Source: Agaricus subrufescens | Lineage: Eukaryota > Basidiomycota > Agaricomycetes > Agaricales > Agaricaceae | Length of the DNA: 64,000 nt | NCBI GenBank assembly: GCA_029945375.1 | Contig: CM057064.1 | Coordinates: forward strand, 1-64,000 | Direction of reading: 5' to 3' | Part shown: positions 20,700 through 31,782 of the stretch, in pieces | How the letters are laid out: each line of letters starts with the position of its first letter | How positions within the stretch are numbered: the first letter of the stretch is position 1 | Made by a program: the position numbers and the translations under genes | Notes under the pieces: generated by a model | The model's input: only the letters and a program-made list of their open reading frames with translations | Database searches by the model: none | Told to the model about the DNA's origin: nothing

Positions 20700-23600
20700 G
20701 TTATCTGAAAATTGGATGTAAGGCATCAATTATTAGTAAAATTGATAAACTTACATCCAAACATCTTTCAATTTCACTGAGGATTTCTGAGAACAGTAAA
20801 TGGTTCAGCTGCACAAACTCAGTGGGAGTGTCAAATTGGTGGATTTCATTCCTGAGAAGGGCAGGATGAGAAGAATAGAGATAGTCAATAGCATTGTCCA
20901 TCATTAAAAAAATGTACATATTTTTTAATCTACTTATAAGCAGCATATCACATTGCTACCAGACAAAAATAAACAAAGTGATGTGATTTGTCCCAATGAC
21001 TGTTGCAGTCTACAAGCAACCTGTGGTCATGAGGTGAATCATGTACTAATACCACAACAAAAACCTCATTACAAACATGCACTCTCCCCTGACATAAAAA
21101 TATTTAGACTGCAACAAACCAAAACAGGGCTGGAGATGTGAATGGGGTAACAGTTGGTTGATTCCACTAGACTTATGGATTCTCTGGAGCAAATGATGAT
21201 CAAACTTTGAATAAAACCAAAGCTATTGTTCAATGTGCCAAGACAATTCAAATGGTGTAGGTCTGGTGTGGGTAGACATCCAACATATACTCTTCCATTT
21301 GCACTCTGCTATTTGCACTCCAGGGGGCTGATTTCCCTAAGGAGACTGGTGTTCCTGTGTTGGAAGCAATGGAAAATCCAATTCTTCTGTTGACACAGCT
21401 CCTGGTGATTATGACCAGTCAGATCACACATGGATCAAGAGAAAAGCAGTGCCTTTACATCAAGTTGTAGCAGGTTGGAATGAAGGTAGCTAAGTTCCAC
21501 TTCCCAACAGTGAAAGAGGTGGTGAATGCGATATATGTGCTGAGGAGACAAAATTAGAATAAAACATACATTTACCAAGCAGCTCACCCTCATAAATTCT
21601 CCTCCTCCTGCCAGAACAGCCTCAATCTCAGTTTGAAGCTTACTGTCCAGATTTTCTCTGTCAAAAGACTCAAGATTAAAGAATGTTTCATTGATCAATA
21701 CTCTTTGTTTATTGAATTTCTCCTAGCTCAAAGAAAATGAAGGAAGTACAACAAACATGAAGTCCAGTGCTTACTTTCGCTCTGGATACCAAACAGTATA
21801 TCTCCCATGCCACACTTATAGCAGACTTGTGATGAGTCACTATCAAGTGGTTGCACTAGGAACTCAACAAATCAACCATAGCTATCAAGTTGATATACAT
21901 ACAATATGTACCTTTGTATAGCATATCAAGCCTCCTATGACAGCCAGAGTGGGTGACTATCAAAATATGCATCTCCAAATATGATTCCATCTAGAGGCTC
22001 AACAATAGGGTCAGGCATGTCATTCCCAAGCAAAAAGGGATGAGAGGTCTCAAGGTAACTGAGAGCATTGTCTATCATCAAAAGTAAGAAACAAAAATTT
22101 CACTCCTGATGATACAAATGTAAAATGGAACAGGTCTCAAGAAATAAGGGTATCTTACCACATGTTCCCATATGCCTGGCCTGGCAGTCCACAAACCCTG
22201 AGGTTTATCACAAATTTTTGAGATTGGGATCCAACTGAAAGCTGTTAATGACATAAAAAATCATAAAGTCAATGCACTAAAAATGTGACAATCAATTCCA
22301 TCAAAATAAACCTATTGCCACAGGAGATAGATGATCAGATTTCCTGCCAATTTTCTTTTTTACGACAGGACATGTCAAGAGTAATACCCAGATGTAATTT
22401 ATTGCTGCTGTCAACAACAACAATGGATGGCACCAGCCCTGCAACCCACAGAAGAAGGCTTTGATTCACATAGCAATAATAACAATATGTTAAATGAAGA
22501 GACCACCAAAGATGGTATGCAAAATCTTACTTCTACTCAAAAGGATATCTGATTTGTAACAATACTCATCTAGAAATTTGTTGCAATGCAGTTTGAGTGA
22601 GAGCATGTACAATTGGACAGTGAGCAATTCAGCCATTAGAATTTGCTCCTCCAGTGGTTGTAGTAGAATCTTGATATTGATCAGGCATTCTAAGCTGCCG
22701 AGGCATACCCTGAGTCAAATAATTTGGGGAAGATGGGCTTGAAACTCAAGCTGATAATGGAGCAAGTTGACAACCACCTTGCATACCTCATTGCAGAAAA
22801 TGGGGTCCTGATGTAAAGCACATTGTGTCTTATGTCTGGCTCAAACTAGGATGTGGATGACCCTGCCAATTGAACTTGAGCATATTAACTGGTAAATCAG
22901 GAGCCAACATACTGTTCTACAATACCTTCTATGCTGACACCCAATTCAATTATGTCGCTTATTATTTTCTTCACATCCTCCATAAAATCCACCACAAGAC
23001 CACAAACTTGGCTTCTGAATGGTGTGGGGCCACCACTAGCAGAAACAGCAATTTTGAAGGCAAAATACCCCATTTCCTTCAGTCCTGAGAGGAGAGTTGC
23101 AGTATCAAATCTCATATATGGGATATCTTCAGGTAAATGATAGTTGGCAGAATTTGTGGAAGATGCTTCAACAGAACAGTCAAAATTGAAATCAGTGGAA
23201 GGGGAGAAACCAGCACAATCTAGGAATGAGCTGTCATCTGATGTGGAGTTACAATTAATAGGACAGGGAAGCGAATCTTCATTGGAGCAACAGTGATAAA
23301 CTTGAACCACAATTGGGGACAATGTTGTGGACAATGGAGCACTCACTTGAAGGCTTGCCAAAGATTGATGTGCTTCTGGTGCAGAATCTGATTTAATGGC
23401 ACCACAGCTTTCAAGAATTTGTCTGGATGCAGTTTCAATAAACAAGGAAGAAGTTGTGTTTGAGTGAGAAGATAAAGGTAGGACAAGAGTATGCACCAAG
23501 GGCAGTTGGGGAGGGTTCTTCTCAATGTTTAGATGGTAAAATCTTCTCAAGACCCAACACTTACCTCTAGAATGATCCCCTTCTGAGCCCAAAACATAAA

Positions 23601-23815
23601 TCTGCTGCCCAAAGTAAACTGGAAGCCTTCATAGTATACAAGTTTGTTGAAGAATAAGGAGATATTGAGTTAGCAGAAGCAAGCAAACATACAGAGGGCA
23701 CTGGGTATTTCCAAGGGAGTGGCCAGTATTTACGAATGAGGCTTTGACATATTGGAGCAGAGGGAAATAGAATCAATAGAAGGATAGCATCAGTGCTATA
23801 AAGGTGCCCCTTCAA
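20700..23815 (-). pseudogene. Unassigned decayed minus-strand coding region(s)
   Basis: A series of minus-strand fragments looks coding in composition: 23815-23567, a 231-residue frame 23592-22897, 22070-21960, 21698-21435 and 20946-20701. Two fragments (near 22070 and 20905) share the pattern M(I/M)DNA(I/L)xYLxxSHPxLL, which suggests repeated domains or duplicated genes. The 231-residue frame is Ser-rich with an ordered C-terminal end (SDIIELGVSIEGIVEQYVG). Intervening stops and probable introns prevent a single model. I recognise no family. CpG is almost absent. Confidence 0.35.
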
Positions 23816-23836
23816 CCACTATAGGACAAGTGGAAC

Positions 23837-24182
23837 TTAGTCAGGATGTACTTTCAAGATTGAGAACCGCTGCTTGCAATGAGGGCAAGGGTCAAGGGAG
23901 GGTTGCTACGGAAATTTTGCTATAGAATTTTTTGCACCTCACCCACAGATTACAAGCTAAGCCAGGAGGAGAAACACAGTACATACTTGTATATCTGGGA
24001 ATTGCAACCATTAGTCAGGATGTACTTTCAAGCTTGACTGCCACTTGTAATGGGGGCAAGGGTCAAGGGAGGGTTGCTATGGAAATTTTGCTATAGAATT
24101 TTTTACACCTTGCCCACAGATTACAAGCTAAGCCAGGAGGAGAAACACAATACATATTTGTAAATCTGGAATTCACAACCAC
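23837..24182. repeat. 174-bp tandem duplication (two units)
   Basis: Unit 1 is 23837-24010 and unit 2 is 24011-24182, both beginning TTAGTCAGGATGTACTTTC and containing AAGCCAGGAGGAGAAACAC. They are about 90% identical by eye, with differences largely at former CpG sites. Confidence 0.85.
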
Positions 24183-24580
24183 CAACAGCAAAAGATGCCA
24201 ACATCCTGAAATGAGAAGGGCCTCAAATCTGTGTGATTTAATGCTTGAGTCAGCGCATCAATTGTGAAAGGTCCAAGAGACCATTCAAAGTAATGTATAA
24301 GAAGGCCAATGGCCATTTCTAAAATTTTCATAAATGGAAGAAGGCCAAAGTGGCCATTCATCAGTCTATCCTCAGTTTTTGACATGGAGGTAGCAGTTGC
24401 ATTCATATATGTTGTAGTCACAAGTGACCCATCATTGTTATCACATGATCAAAACAGCTGATTTGGCAAAGGCTGTCATTATCCTCTAACACTGGCCCTG
24501 TGACCAGACCCTGTGTAGTATATGAAACATAAATCTAGCCAGCATTCATTTATTTATATTTCTAAGATGTATCTATTAAT
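24183..24580. other. Spacer preceding the LINE
   Basis: No gene supported. An 82-residue minus-strand frame (24421-24173) lacks family features. AT-rich near the insertion site. Confidence 0.3.
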
Positions 24581-24587
24581 ATTAAAG

Positions 24588-24593
<6 letters not shown>
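24581..24593. repeat. LINE target-site duplication, 3' side
   Basis: ATTAAAGTGGCTC, matching 31105-31117 at 12 of 13 positions, lies directly next to the poly(A) tail. Confidence 0.85.

Positions 24594-24619
<26 letters not shown>
24594..24619 (-). repeat. LINE poly(A) tail
   Basis: Twenty-six consecutive T on the plus strand (A on the element strand) directly at the 3' target duplication, as left by target-primed reverse transcription. Confidence 0.95.
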
Positions 24620-24623
<4 letters not shown>

Positions 24624-25134
24624 AAAATGATTTATATACTGGTGCCCGATCGCAGTCCAGTCCTACTACATACATGCAATAGAATTATTTAAGGAGAAAG
24701 AGAGAAATCCCTAAACCCAAGACGTCATGCCGCCTTCCAGCTCAAACTATGCATCCTCCATGGCAGGGCTCCAGCAGGTCGCAAGGAAAATGGGGTCGGT
24801 ATTCCTTCCCCAGATCGAGACAGAGACACACCCATCAGGACTTGAACACCAGACCAGGCCTCTGCCCAGGCAAGGTCTCGTCCCTTCGCCCACCCTCTAA
24901 GACCACTAAGGGAATATCATCCCGGAATCCCGAGGTTTCACCCCCCATAAGTGTCAGTCGTTCTATCTGCCGGACACCTGGTGGGGAGTACCCGGCTTAA
25001 CCCAACAGCATCGACGAGACACCGCCCCCAGACCCCAGTCACCCGTCGAGACCCCAGAGACAGCAGAACCCGGAACTACAACACCCACCCTTCAGGAGGG
25101 ACCCCAACCCAGTGTGTCCCGAAAAGTCGCTCTC

Positions 25135-28100
25135 CTACTCAGGTGAAAACCGCACATGAATCTCTTCCGGCGGCTCCTCGAACGAAAAAATCCACGGATT
25201 ATCTTTGAGGTAGACAAGGACCTCCGTGAGGGTCATAAACCGCTCTTGACGTCTGGCCCGCGCGAGCGCTTTGCACTCGTTAAGTAAATGATCGCGGGTC
25301 TGGTTTGCACCGGACCGGCAATAGTGGCAGTAGGCGGTGATAGAGTCGCCAACATTAAAACAAATCCTGTACTCGGCAGTAGGCCCGTGGTTCAGGATGA
25401 GTCTCGTGGCCCTCGCACACATGCGGGGCTCATTGATCAGGATATTTGATAGCCAGCTCCCACCGCCAACGTAGGAGGGGGCCATCAGTCCTTTCCTGGG
25501 ATTCACAGTGCTCTTGTGAAATTCCATGAACTGATTTCCATGGAAATCTGGAGAGCGGAACAGGCGGTGCCACTCATCCATGCACGCCTTCTGAACCCGG
25601 CGGCATTCAGAGGCCAAAGTAGTCCAAGGCATACCATGCTCGCCAAAGCGATAGTAAGCTTGGTGATTCTTGAGGTCCTTAGCAGAGACCCCGGGAAGAC
25701 CCCACCCCAGGTGATTCCTGGCATGGACAAAAGTGACCTTGGCTTCCTCAAAAGTGGAAAGCCAGGGCCGAAGCCGACGGGCAGCGAACAGAGATAGCTG
25801 CTGACCCGAGTGTGGTTTTGGATCCATCAGGACTCTCGCCATTCCTATGGCGCCTGTGAATATGACAATGTTGCGCACCCACGGGACCTTAAGGCCCAGG
25901 TCGATGGCATGTGTGAGACTATCCAATTCAGCATCCTGCTGAGTGGAGTGTCCCAGTGGGAAGGAGAAGTCCTGTTTAAAGCCTTCGCCGTCTTCTCCCC
26001 AATCCCATTGAGCTGAAGCAGCCGAAGCCGCCTTGAGCTCGCCCTTGGGGTCCACCGAAGCGGCAGTCCCCAGAATGACTGTGTGTGGGACTTCCTCATA
26101 AGAAGCCCGAAGACGAGTGAGGCGTAAGATGTCAGCATCATCTTTAATCGCCCCAGAAGGTGGAGAATCAACGAACAAGATCCGTTCGCCAAAATCATCC
26201 AAGATGCGGTATCCAGGTCGGGCCTCCACGCAGTCAGCCTTGAATGGTTCCTGGACACTCGGAACCACGCGACCCAAGTCCGAAATAAAGGACTTGACCT
26301 TTTCCCGAACCTTCAACGAAAGGTGGGCGTTATGGAACCGGTGGGCCAGCTCCTCCTGACCAGACCCAGTGAAGCGTCTGATCGGGTGGTTGGGAGAGAG
26401 AGTTTGCACCCGGAACACAGCCCTGGTGCGCAACTTCTTCAAATGCAAATGGATCAGAATGAGGCCAGCTATGGCCTCAACCCCACCCGTGGGGGAGGTA
26501 CGAAACGCTCCTGTGATCCAAAGAGCAGCTCTACGCTGCATCTTGTGAAAAGAGTCCAAGAGGCCCTTAATCCGGCCCCTCGGGCTGTACCATAAGAGGA
26601 AACCGTATGTTGCAACAGGCAACACACAAGTCCTGTAGAGAAGCCTCTTGTCCGTGGGGCGAAGACCCCGAACAGAGTTGCCAAGCATGCCTAGAGCCTT
26701 TACAGAAGTGAAAGCCTTAGTTGTATAGTGTCTCACGTGCTCCTTGAAAGTGAGCTCGCGATCAAAAAAGAAGCCAAGGTACCTCCAGGTAGCCTTAGCC
26801 CGAAGAGGGTTGTCCTTCCCATAAGGGCCCACAGGGAGGGCCACCTCAGGGAGCGTAGGATTATGCTTACGCGTAAAGTGGAATAATTCGGTCTTCGAAT
26901 GCTCCATAGAGAGACCAAACGAGCCGAGAGTGCGAAACATAACATCATACGCCTTAGCAAGGCGCGGGACATTGTTGGAAAGCTCACGGGACTGACAGAC
27001 CAACGTCCCGTCGTCCACATAAGAAAGCAAATCGCACTCGAGGCGATGTGAATACGCAAAGAACACTTGCATGATCTTTGCAAAGTATAAGGCCGAGAGG
27101 ACCGGAGACAAAGCAGAGCCCTGTCCCACCCCCACATCGGCCTTGAAGAAAGGAGACTTGTTCCCGCCCCAGAGATATGAGGTCTTCCGGTTAACAAGAT
27201 AAGACGAGAAGAAGGCTCCCACATTGGGTGGGAAACCTTGCTTCGCCAAGATCTGAATCAGAGCTCCGTGATTCAGTGAGGGAAAGAACTGTGCCACGTC
27301 AAAGGCAATGACACTAGTTTGTAAACCTTTTGCCCACCCCACTCGTATAAGGTTGGTAAGGTAGTGGCCCGCGTCGTCAGTGGATCTTTGCCGGATACCA
27401 CTGAACTGGCCGTCATCAAAGATTCCATATTTGACCGCATCAAACTGGAGTCTAGTCGAGAGCATCTTCTCTATAAGTTTCCCAACAGTGTTCAAAAGCG
27501 CTATAGGCCTGAACGACCGCGGGGTGTCGTAAGAAACCTTGTTCGGCTTTGAAATGATAACCAACGAGGACATCTTAAAATAGTCCGGCCAATGCCCGAC
27601 CCTAAGGCAGGCATTGGCCAGGGGAACCAAAACCCCCAAACACTGAGGGACAATGGATTTGAGGTGCCGCCACTTAACATGGTCAGGCCCCGGGGCAGAC
27701 CGAGACAAGCACGCCTTTAAAGCGTCCAGCATCTCGCAGTTCGAGAAGTCCTTCCACTCCCTCTCATCGAGGCTAGGGGATGACTCAATGATATCGAAGT
27801 CCACAGCGTTAGTAGCCGCGCTGTTGTAAACTTCGTGAAGTGCCTCCCACAACTGTGGTAATTCGACACAAGCTTCTCCATTATGTTTAATGGATGTGAA
27901 AGAGGGAAGCTTATGCGGGCCCGTCCACTCCATAAGGTCCCACGTCCGCTTGTTGGTTTGAGAGATCTCCTCGATCTTGTGATCAAAGAAAGCCCGCTTG
28001 GCAGCCCTAGTGGCTCGCCGGAAAGCACGCCAATTATCCTTGGACTTGTCCAACGAATACTGGCGCTTGGTGTCACTACACTCCTGATTCCACCAAGACT

Positions 28101-29073
28101 TGGAGTGAGTGGTGATAACCCTGTCCACAGCATGGGACTTCCATGCATTGGCAAAGGCGTCAGACACAAGCCTCGCGACTCTGTCTATATCCTCAGAGGT
28201 TCTCATCGGACCTAACCCATCCATCGGGATGTCATTAAGGGCCCGGACCGCCGATGAGATGAAACGAGTCTCCTCATCTGACTCATCGGGTATAGTTTGG
28301 ATCTCGATCCGAACATCGAAATCCACAAGCGGGACGCTCACTGATATCGGATAATGATCCGACGGACCAGTGAGATCGTGAATAATGACGGGGGGGACCC
28401 GCCGCAAATCCTGGCTGCCAAAGACAAGGTCGATGACAGATCCGTTGAGCCGCCAATCGTGCGGCCGATGGGTAATTCCGTGGTTACTTGGCTGACACCA
28501 AGTGAGGCCCATGGAAGACATGCAGTCCACTAAGGACTCAGCGACGTTAGAATGGGTCCCACACCCAGGATCCCATTGGGAAGAGTGGCAATTGAAGTCA
28601 CCAGCAGCTATGTGTGTGACTCCAAGCCGAAGATCGTCTATCCCTCTCAGGAAGAATAGCGCCGAGTTCTGAGAGTCGTTGTAGACATTCAGAATATTAA
28701 CCGAGCCTTCACTAAGAAACATAGTGATAAGCTGGAGATCAGGGTGGTCCACCAAATCCGTTCGCAGGGTGGGTCGTAGCTTAGAAAGCCTCTTGTGGAC
28801 ATAAGTCAACACACGGGGCTCACACTTAGGGTTGGCAACATTAGCAATCATGAGCCAATCTGGATGTTTGGGGGAACCCCAAACCGGCTCGCCCTCTTTA
28901 TCAGAAGACGAAACCGTGTGACGAAGGAGCTTCCTCGGAGGCTCCTGGACAAATAAAACATCGTAATCGGATCTCAACGTCTCAAGCATATATTCCAGAT
29001 GTAAACTATTACGGTTCACATTCTGGGAAAGCAGTCGCATATCTCCTATCACACCCCTAGGTTGTCTAGGCAT
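25135..29073 (-). CDS. LINE ORF2: endonuclease / reverse transcriptase polyprotein
   Basis: An uninterrupted 1,312-residue frame from the ATG at 29073. Residues 1 to ~240 are an APE-type endonuclease (FVQEPP, GDFNCHSSQW near 156, SDHYPIS near 236). Residues ~430-800 are the reverse transcriptase (FRPIALLNTVGKLIEKML, GQFSGIRQRST, VGVGQGSALSPVLSALYFA), with active-site YVDDG at 685-689. Residues ~1000-1110 are an RNase H-like region in which expected catalytic Asp positions read GTAASVD and IFTGAIG, so it is probably inactive. The C-terminal end has CHYCRSGANQTRDHLLNEC (C2HC). The ATG overlaps the ORF1 stop as ATGCCTAG, a layout suited to termination-reinitiation. The frame also extends 11 codons upstream to a GTG at 29106, but the ATG fits better. 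Confidence 0.93.
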   Translation of the reverse strand: MPRQPRGVIGDMRLLSQNVNRNSLHLEYMLETLRSDYDVLFVQEPPRKLLRHTVSSSDKEGEPVWGSPKHPDWLMIANVANPKCEPRVLTYVHKRLSKLRPTLRTDLVDHPDLQLITMFLSEGSVNILNVYNDSQNSALFFLRGIDDLRLGVTHIAAGDFNCHSSQWDPGCGTHSNVAESLVDCMSSMGLTWCQPSNHGITHRPHDWRLNGSVIDLVFGSQDLRRVPPVIIHDLTGPSDHYPISVSVPLVDFDVRIEIQTIPDESDEETRFISSAVRALNDIPMDGLGPMRTSEDIDRVARLVSDAFANAWKSHAVDRVITTHSKSWWNQECSDTKRQYSLDKSKDNWRAFRRATRAAKRAFFDHKIEEISQTNKRTWDLMEWTGPHKLPSFTSIKHNGEACVELPQLWEALHEVYNSAATNAVDFDIIESSPSLDEREWKDFSNCEMLDALKACLSRSAPGPDHVKWRHLKSIVPQCLGVLVPLANACLRVGHWPDYFKMSSLVIISKPNKVSYDTPRSFRPIALLNTVGKLIEKMLSTRLQFDAVKYGIFDDGQFSGIRQRSTDDAGHYLTNLIRVGWAKGLQTSVIAFDVAQFFPSLNHGALIQILAKQGFPPNVGAFFSSYLVNRKTSYLWGGNKSPFFKADVGVGQGSALSPVLSALYFAKIMQVFFAYSHRLECDLLSYVDDGTLVCQSRELSNNVPRLAKAYDVMFRTLGSFGLSMEHSKTELFHFTRKHNPTLPEVALPVGPYGKDNPLRAKATWRYLGFFFDRELTFKEHVRHYTTKAFTSVKALGMLGNSVRGLRPTDKRLLYRTCVLPVATYGFLLWYSPRGRIKGLLDSFHKMQRRAALWITGAFRTSPTGGVEAIAGLILIHLHLKKLRTRAVFRVQTLSPNHPIRRFTGSGQEELAHRFHNAHLSLKVREKVKSFISDLGRVVPSVQEPFKADCVEARPGYRILDDFGERILFVDSPPSGAIKDDADILRLTRLRASYEEVPHTVILGTAASVDPKGELKAASAASAQWDWGEDGEGFKQDFSFPLGHSTQQDAELDSLTHAIDLGLKVPWVRNIVIFTGAIGMARVLMDPKPHSGQQLSLFAARRLRPWLSTFEEAKVTFVHARNHLGWGLPGVSAKDLKNHQAYYRFGEHGMPWTTLASECRRVQKACMDEWHRLFRSPDFHGNQFMEFHKSTVNPRKGLMAPSYVGGGSWLSNILINEPRMCARATRLILNHGPTAEYRICFNVGDSITAYCHYCRSGANQTRDHLLNECKALARARRQERFMTLTEVLVYLKDNPWIFSFEEPPEEIHVRFSPE

Positions 29074-30990
29074 GGGAGAAGGAATTAGTGGTGGGAGATA
29101 GGCCACGTTTCAAAGAACGGACCTGAGAATAACGGTTCCGGATCCACTGCTCATCAAAGCGATGGGCCCAGAACGGGCAGCTTCTTGAAGAGGCCGCGTG
29201 CTCCCCTTTACAGTTGGGGCACCACGGCTTATGTGGACAAGGCTGACCCGCAGGAGTAGCCGGCTGAGGTGGGACCAACTTAGGCTTGGCCTGACAACAG
29301 TAACTCATTTCCCGGTGGTGAGCCGCGAAGTGAGTACCAGGACATCTGTCGCATCGGGGGGCCTGGGCGTGACAGGAGACAGCGGGATGACCCCATGCCC
29401 AGCATCTGGTGCACAGGGGCCTCCTGGGATTGGCCTTGGCGGACGATACACGGAGCCGTACTCCAAGAAACATGATGGTCCTACCGGCAACTGCATGAAG
29501 CCGGTGGCCTGTCTGAGAATCCCATAGCTCAAAATAGCAAGTGGCAGTATCGCCCCTTGCGCCATTCTTGACCAGACGAGCGTCTGATGCGCGGACAAAA
29601 TAGGGCCGAAGAGGGGAAGCCTCCAACGCCCTGTGAATATCTTCAGGAGTGACAGGAGTCTTGTCACTCTTGAACCAAGGTACGTCCAGAATCTTGACAT
29701 AAGACTTGGACGAAGGAGGAGAGCACGTGAACTTCACACTCTCATTGAAAAAACGAGACTCTAGGCCTCTGCGAACGAGGTCTATGTCGTTGAAGTTGGG
29801 GATGTCGGTGCAAGTAAGTTGCCAGCCACCGTACGCCCTCGAGACAGACTCGATGCGAAACCTAGCTTTCGCACCAGAGAGATGCTGATTCAACACCCAA
29901 ACAATCTGGGCGTGATCGAAGACAGTTGAACCCTCGGTGATGTTCAGTATGATGTGATGCCTAGAGGGGCCACGGGTAGTGGAGTTAAGACCCTGTGGAG
30001 TCTTATTCTTCCGGGACTCGTTCCGAGCACGATCGTTCAAAGATACGATCTGATCGGGAGAAAGATCAGGGAATGCCTGAGCCAACGCGGCCAGGCCACT
30101 CGCTGGAGTCGAGGCTGGTTTAGGCGGGGGAGCCCTTGCCGGAGCCTTAGACGCGACCTTGGCATAGGAGCCACAAGCGCGAGGATAAGTAGCATAGGGG
30201 ATTGGTGGCGGAGCACCCTTCTTCACCTGACGCTGGAACCCAGGAGTAATGACCTTGCCACTGGCGGCCGGTTTCTTTCCTTTGGGCGGGACGGGGCCAG
30301 GGGGACCGGAGCCGTGTCCATCTGACTTGCAGGGGGGGGCTGCGCAATAGCTGCAGGCAGCGACCCAAATAGAGACACTGCCGTACCGAAAACGGTAATG
30401 GCAGCGCCAGTGGAGGTGGTGGTGGGTAAATCCCCCAACCTAGTACGTCCTAAGGTCATGAACTTAGCAAGTTCATCGCCTAGGGTGGCAAAAGCGGGTG
30501 GCAGATGCTCCCGCGGAGTGTTGGAATAGCGCTGAATGAAATTCAGACACTCATCCAGTGACGCCATCACAGCTTCAGAGTTGGTCTCCTCCGAGTTGGA
30601 AGAGCCTAGGGAAAGCGTGATAGGATGTTCTCCAGGCTCAACCGACATACGAGGAGTCGGGGAGCGAGGAGGCTCGGTGGGCGGGGCAGTTCCCAAACTT
30701 CTGCCTCGGGGTGTCCGGGGGTCTGCATACTCGAGGGGAGTCACCTCCCTCTCCTCTGTCAAACCTCTGGGTGTGGGCACTGAGACATCCTCATCGGAGT
30801 CCACAGTGTGGGGATGGTTAGGAGGCGTATCGAATTCCGCAAAAGGATCGACACTCTCCAAGTGAGATGTGGCCCTGTCGGAACGGGACCTAGACCGAGA
30901 TCGCTCGGTGACAGGAGCCTTTCCTGCCACCCTCCGTTGATGAGAGAACAAAGACTTCTTCCCTCCCGGCGTACTAGGGGGGTCAGCCAT
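29066..30990 (-). CDS. LINE ORF1: gag-like nucleic-acid-binding protein (single frameshift)
   Basis: The ATG at 30990 (MADPPSTPGG) starts an Arg/Ser-rich and acidic N-terminal part. This frame stops at 30223. The downstream part lies one frame over (open from before 30226 to 29066) and carries an RRM-like fold region and three zinc-knuckle-type motifs: CTRCWAWGHPAVSCHAQ, RCDRCPGTHFAAHH and CPNCKGEHAASSRSC. Reading upstream in this second frame gives plausible protein (KPAASGKVITPGF) back to a run of eight C (plus-strand G, 30332-30339). One inserted or lost base in that run explains the break. It could be a real mutation, an assembly error or recoding. Gag-like ORF1 proteins bind element RNA. 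Confidence 0.8.
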
Positions 30991-31104
30991 TGACAAGCAC
31001 AATCGAAAAACAGATGTAGGACGATATAGAGGACGATGGCGGTGTGTTTACAGCTGTTTATTCTCGATCTATGGTGGAAGTACCAGATCAAGAAGCGATG
31101 TTAT
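30991..31104 (-). other. LINE 5' UTR
   Basis: About 114 bp between the 5' target duplication and the ORF1 ATG. As in other LINEs an internal promoter is expected; I see no distinct motif. Confidence 0.6.
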
Positions 31105-31117
31105 ACTAAAGTGGCTC
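31105..31117. repeat. LINE target-site duplication, 5' side
   Basis: ACTAAAGTGGCTC, one mismatch to 24581-24593. Confidence 0.85.
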
Positions 31118-31539
31118 ATCCATCATGATGCGCCTTCCTTCCTCTGTAGGTGACATATGATGCCTGCTTCACCCAACAAGGACCTTTGTCACAAATGTAA
31201 CATATGTATATTCCGTTACCAATAACCTGTTTAGCATCACTAGCTTCTCAAAATACTGACCAATCAATTCCCCTTTCACCTTCATTGATCCAAATTTGAT
31301 GTTTTGTGCATTGCGCATTATTCACAGTGTCACAGATATAGAGTGCCTTCAATGGGACTAGAACAGATTTAGGGACTTGAGGAGGTGCCAAAATCAGGCA
31401 AGTTTGTTGATTGTAAAACCAGGTTTGGGGTGGTTTACCACCATACAGCAATATTTGTTGTGGGTGACAATAAGGGGATTTGCCAGATTTCCAGAAGGGG
31501 TACTGTCAGATCCAAAATGATGTAACAGAAGAAAAAAGT
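31118..31539. other. Spacer, no gene seen
   Basis: AT-rich and CpG-depleted; continuation of the sequence interrupted by the LINE. Confidence 0.3.
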
Positions 31540-31659
31540 CACTGACAGCTTTTACATTGAATGGAATCAAGTTAGTGTCTTGCTTCACCTGCATCCAATC
31601 ACTGACAGCTTTTACATTGAATGGAATCAAGTTAGTGTCTTGCTTCACCTGCATCCAAT
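31540..31659. repeat. Perfect 60-bp tandem duplication
   Basis: Two adjacent units (31540-31599 and 31600-31659) starting CACTGACAGCTTTTACATTG. I see no differences between them, so the duplication is recent compared with the decayed surroundings. Confidence 0.9.
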
Positions 31660-31782
31660 AATTGAAAACTCACTGCAGTTTCCATGTAATTGACCAAGGG
31701 CAGTAGCTCTGCACAGATCTTGATCTATCTAGACAATTTTTGTATATGAAAAACAATTGAGTTCATTCAATTCTTTGAGTAA

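Larger units (their letters stand above)
24594..31104 (-). mobile_element. Full-length non-LTR retrotransposon (LINE), about 6.5 kb
   Basis: Transcribed leftward: 5' UTR of ~114 bp, ORF1 (30990-29066), ORF2 (29073-25135), ~515-bp 3' UTR, and a poly(A) tail seen as 26 T residues at 24594-24619. A 13-bp target duplication flanks it (24581-24593 and 31105-31117). Endonuclease plus reverse transcriptase plus a C-terminal CCHC motif, with a two-ORF layout, point to the fungal Tad-like group; the clade is inference. It is an island of CpG-rich sequence in CpG-depleted surroundings, so it is probably a young insertion. Confidence 0.95.

Noticed and set aside
24594..24619. T-run as a transcription terminator
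   Set aside because: It is the poly(A) tail of the LINE, next to the target duplication.
25503..28354. Long plus-strand and alternate-frame ORFs of 60-160 residues
   Set aside because: Shadows of the 1,312-residue LINE ORF2 on the minus strand.
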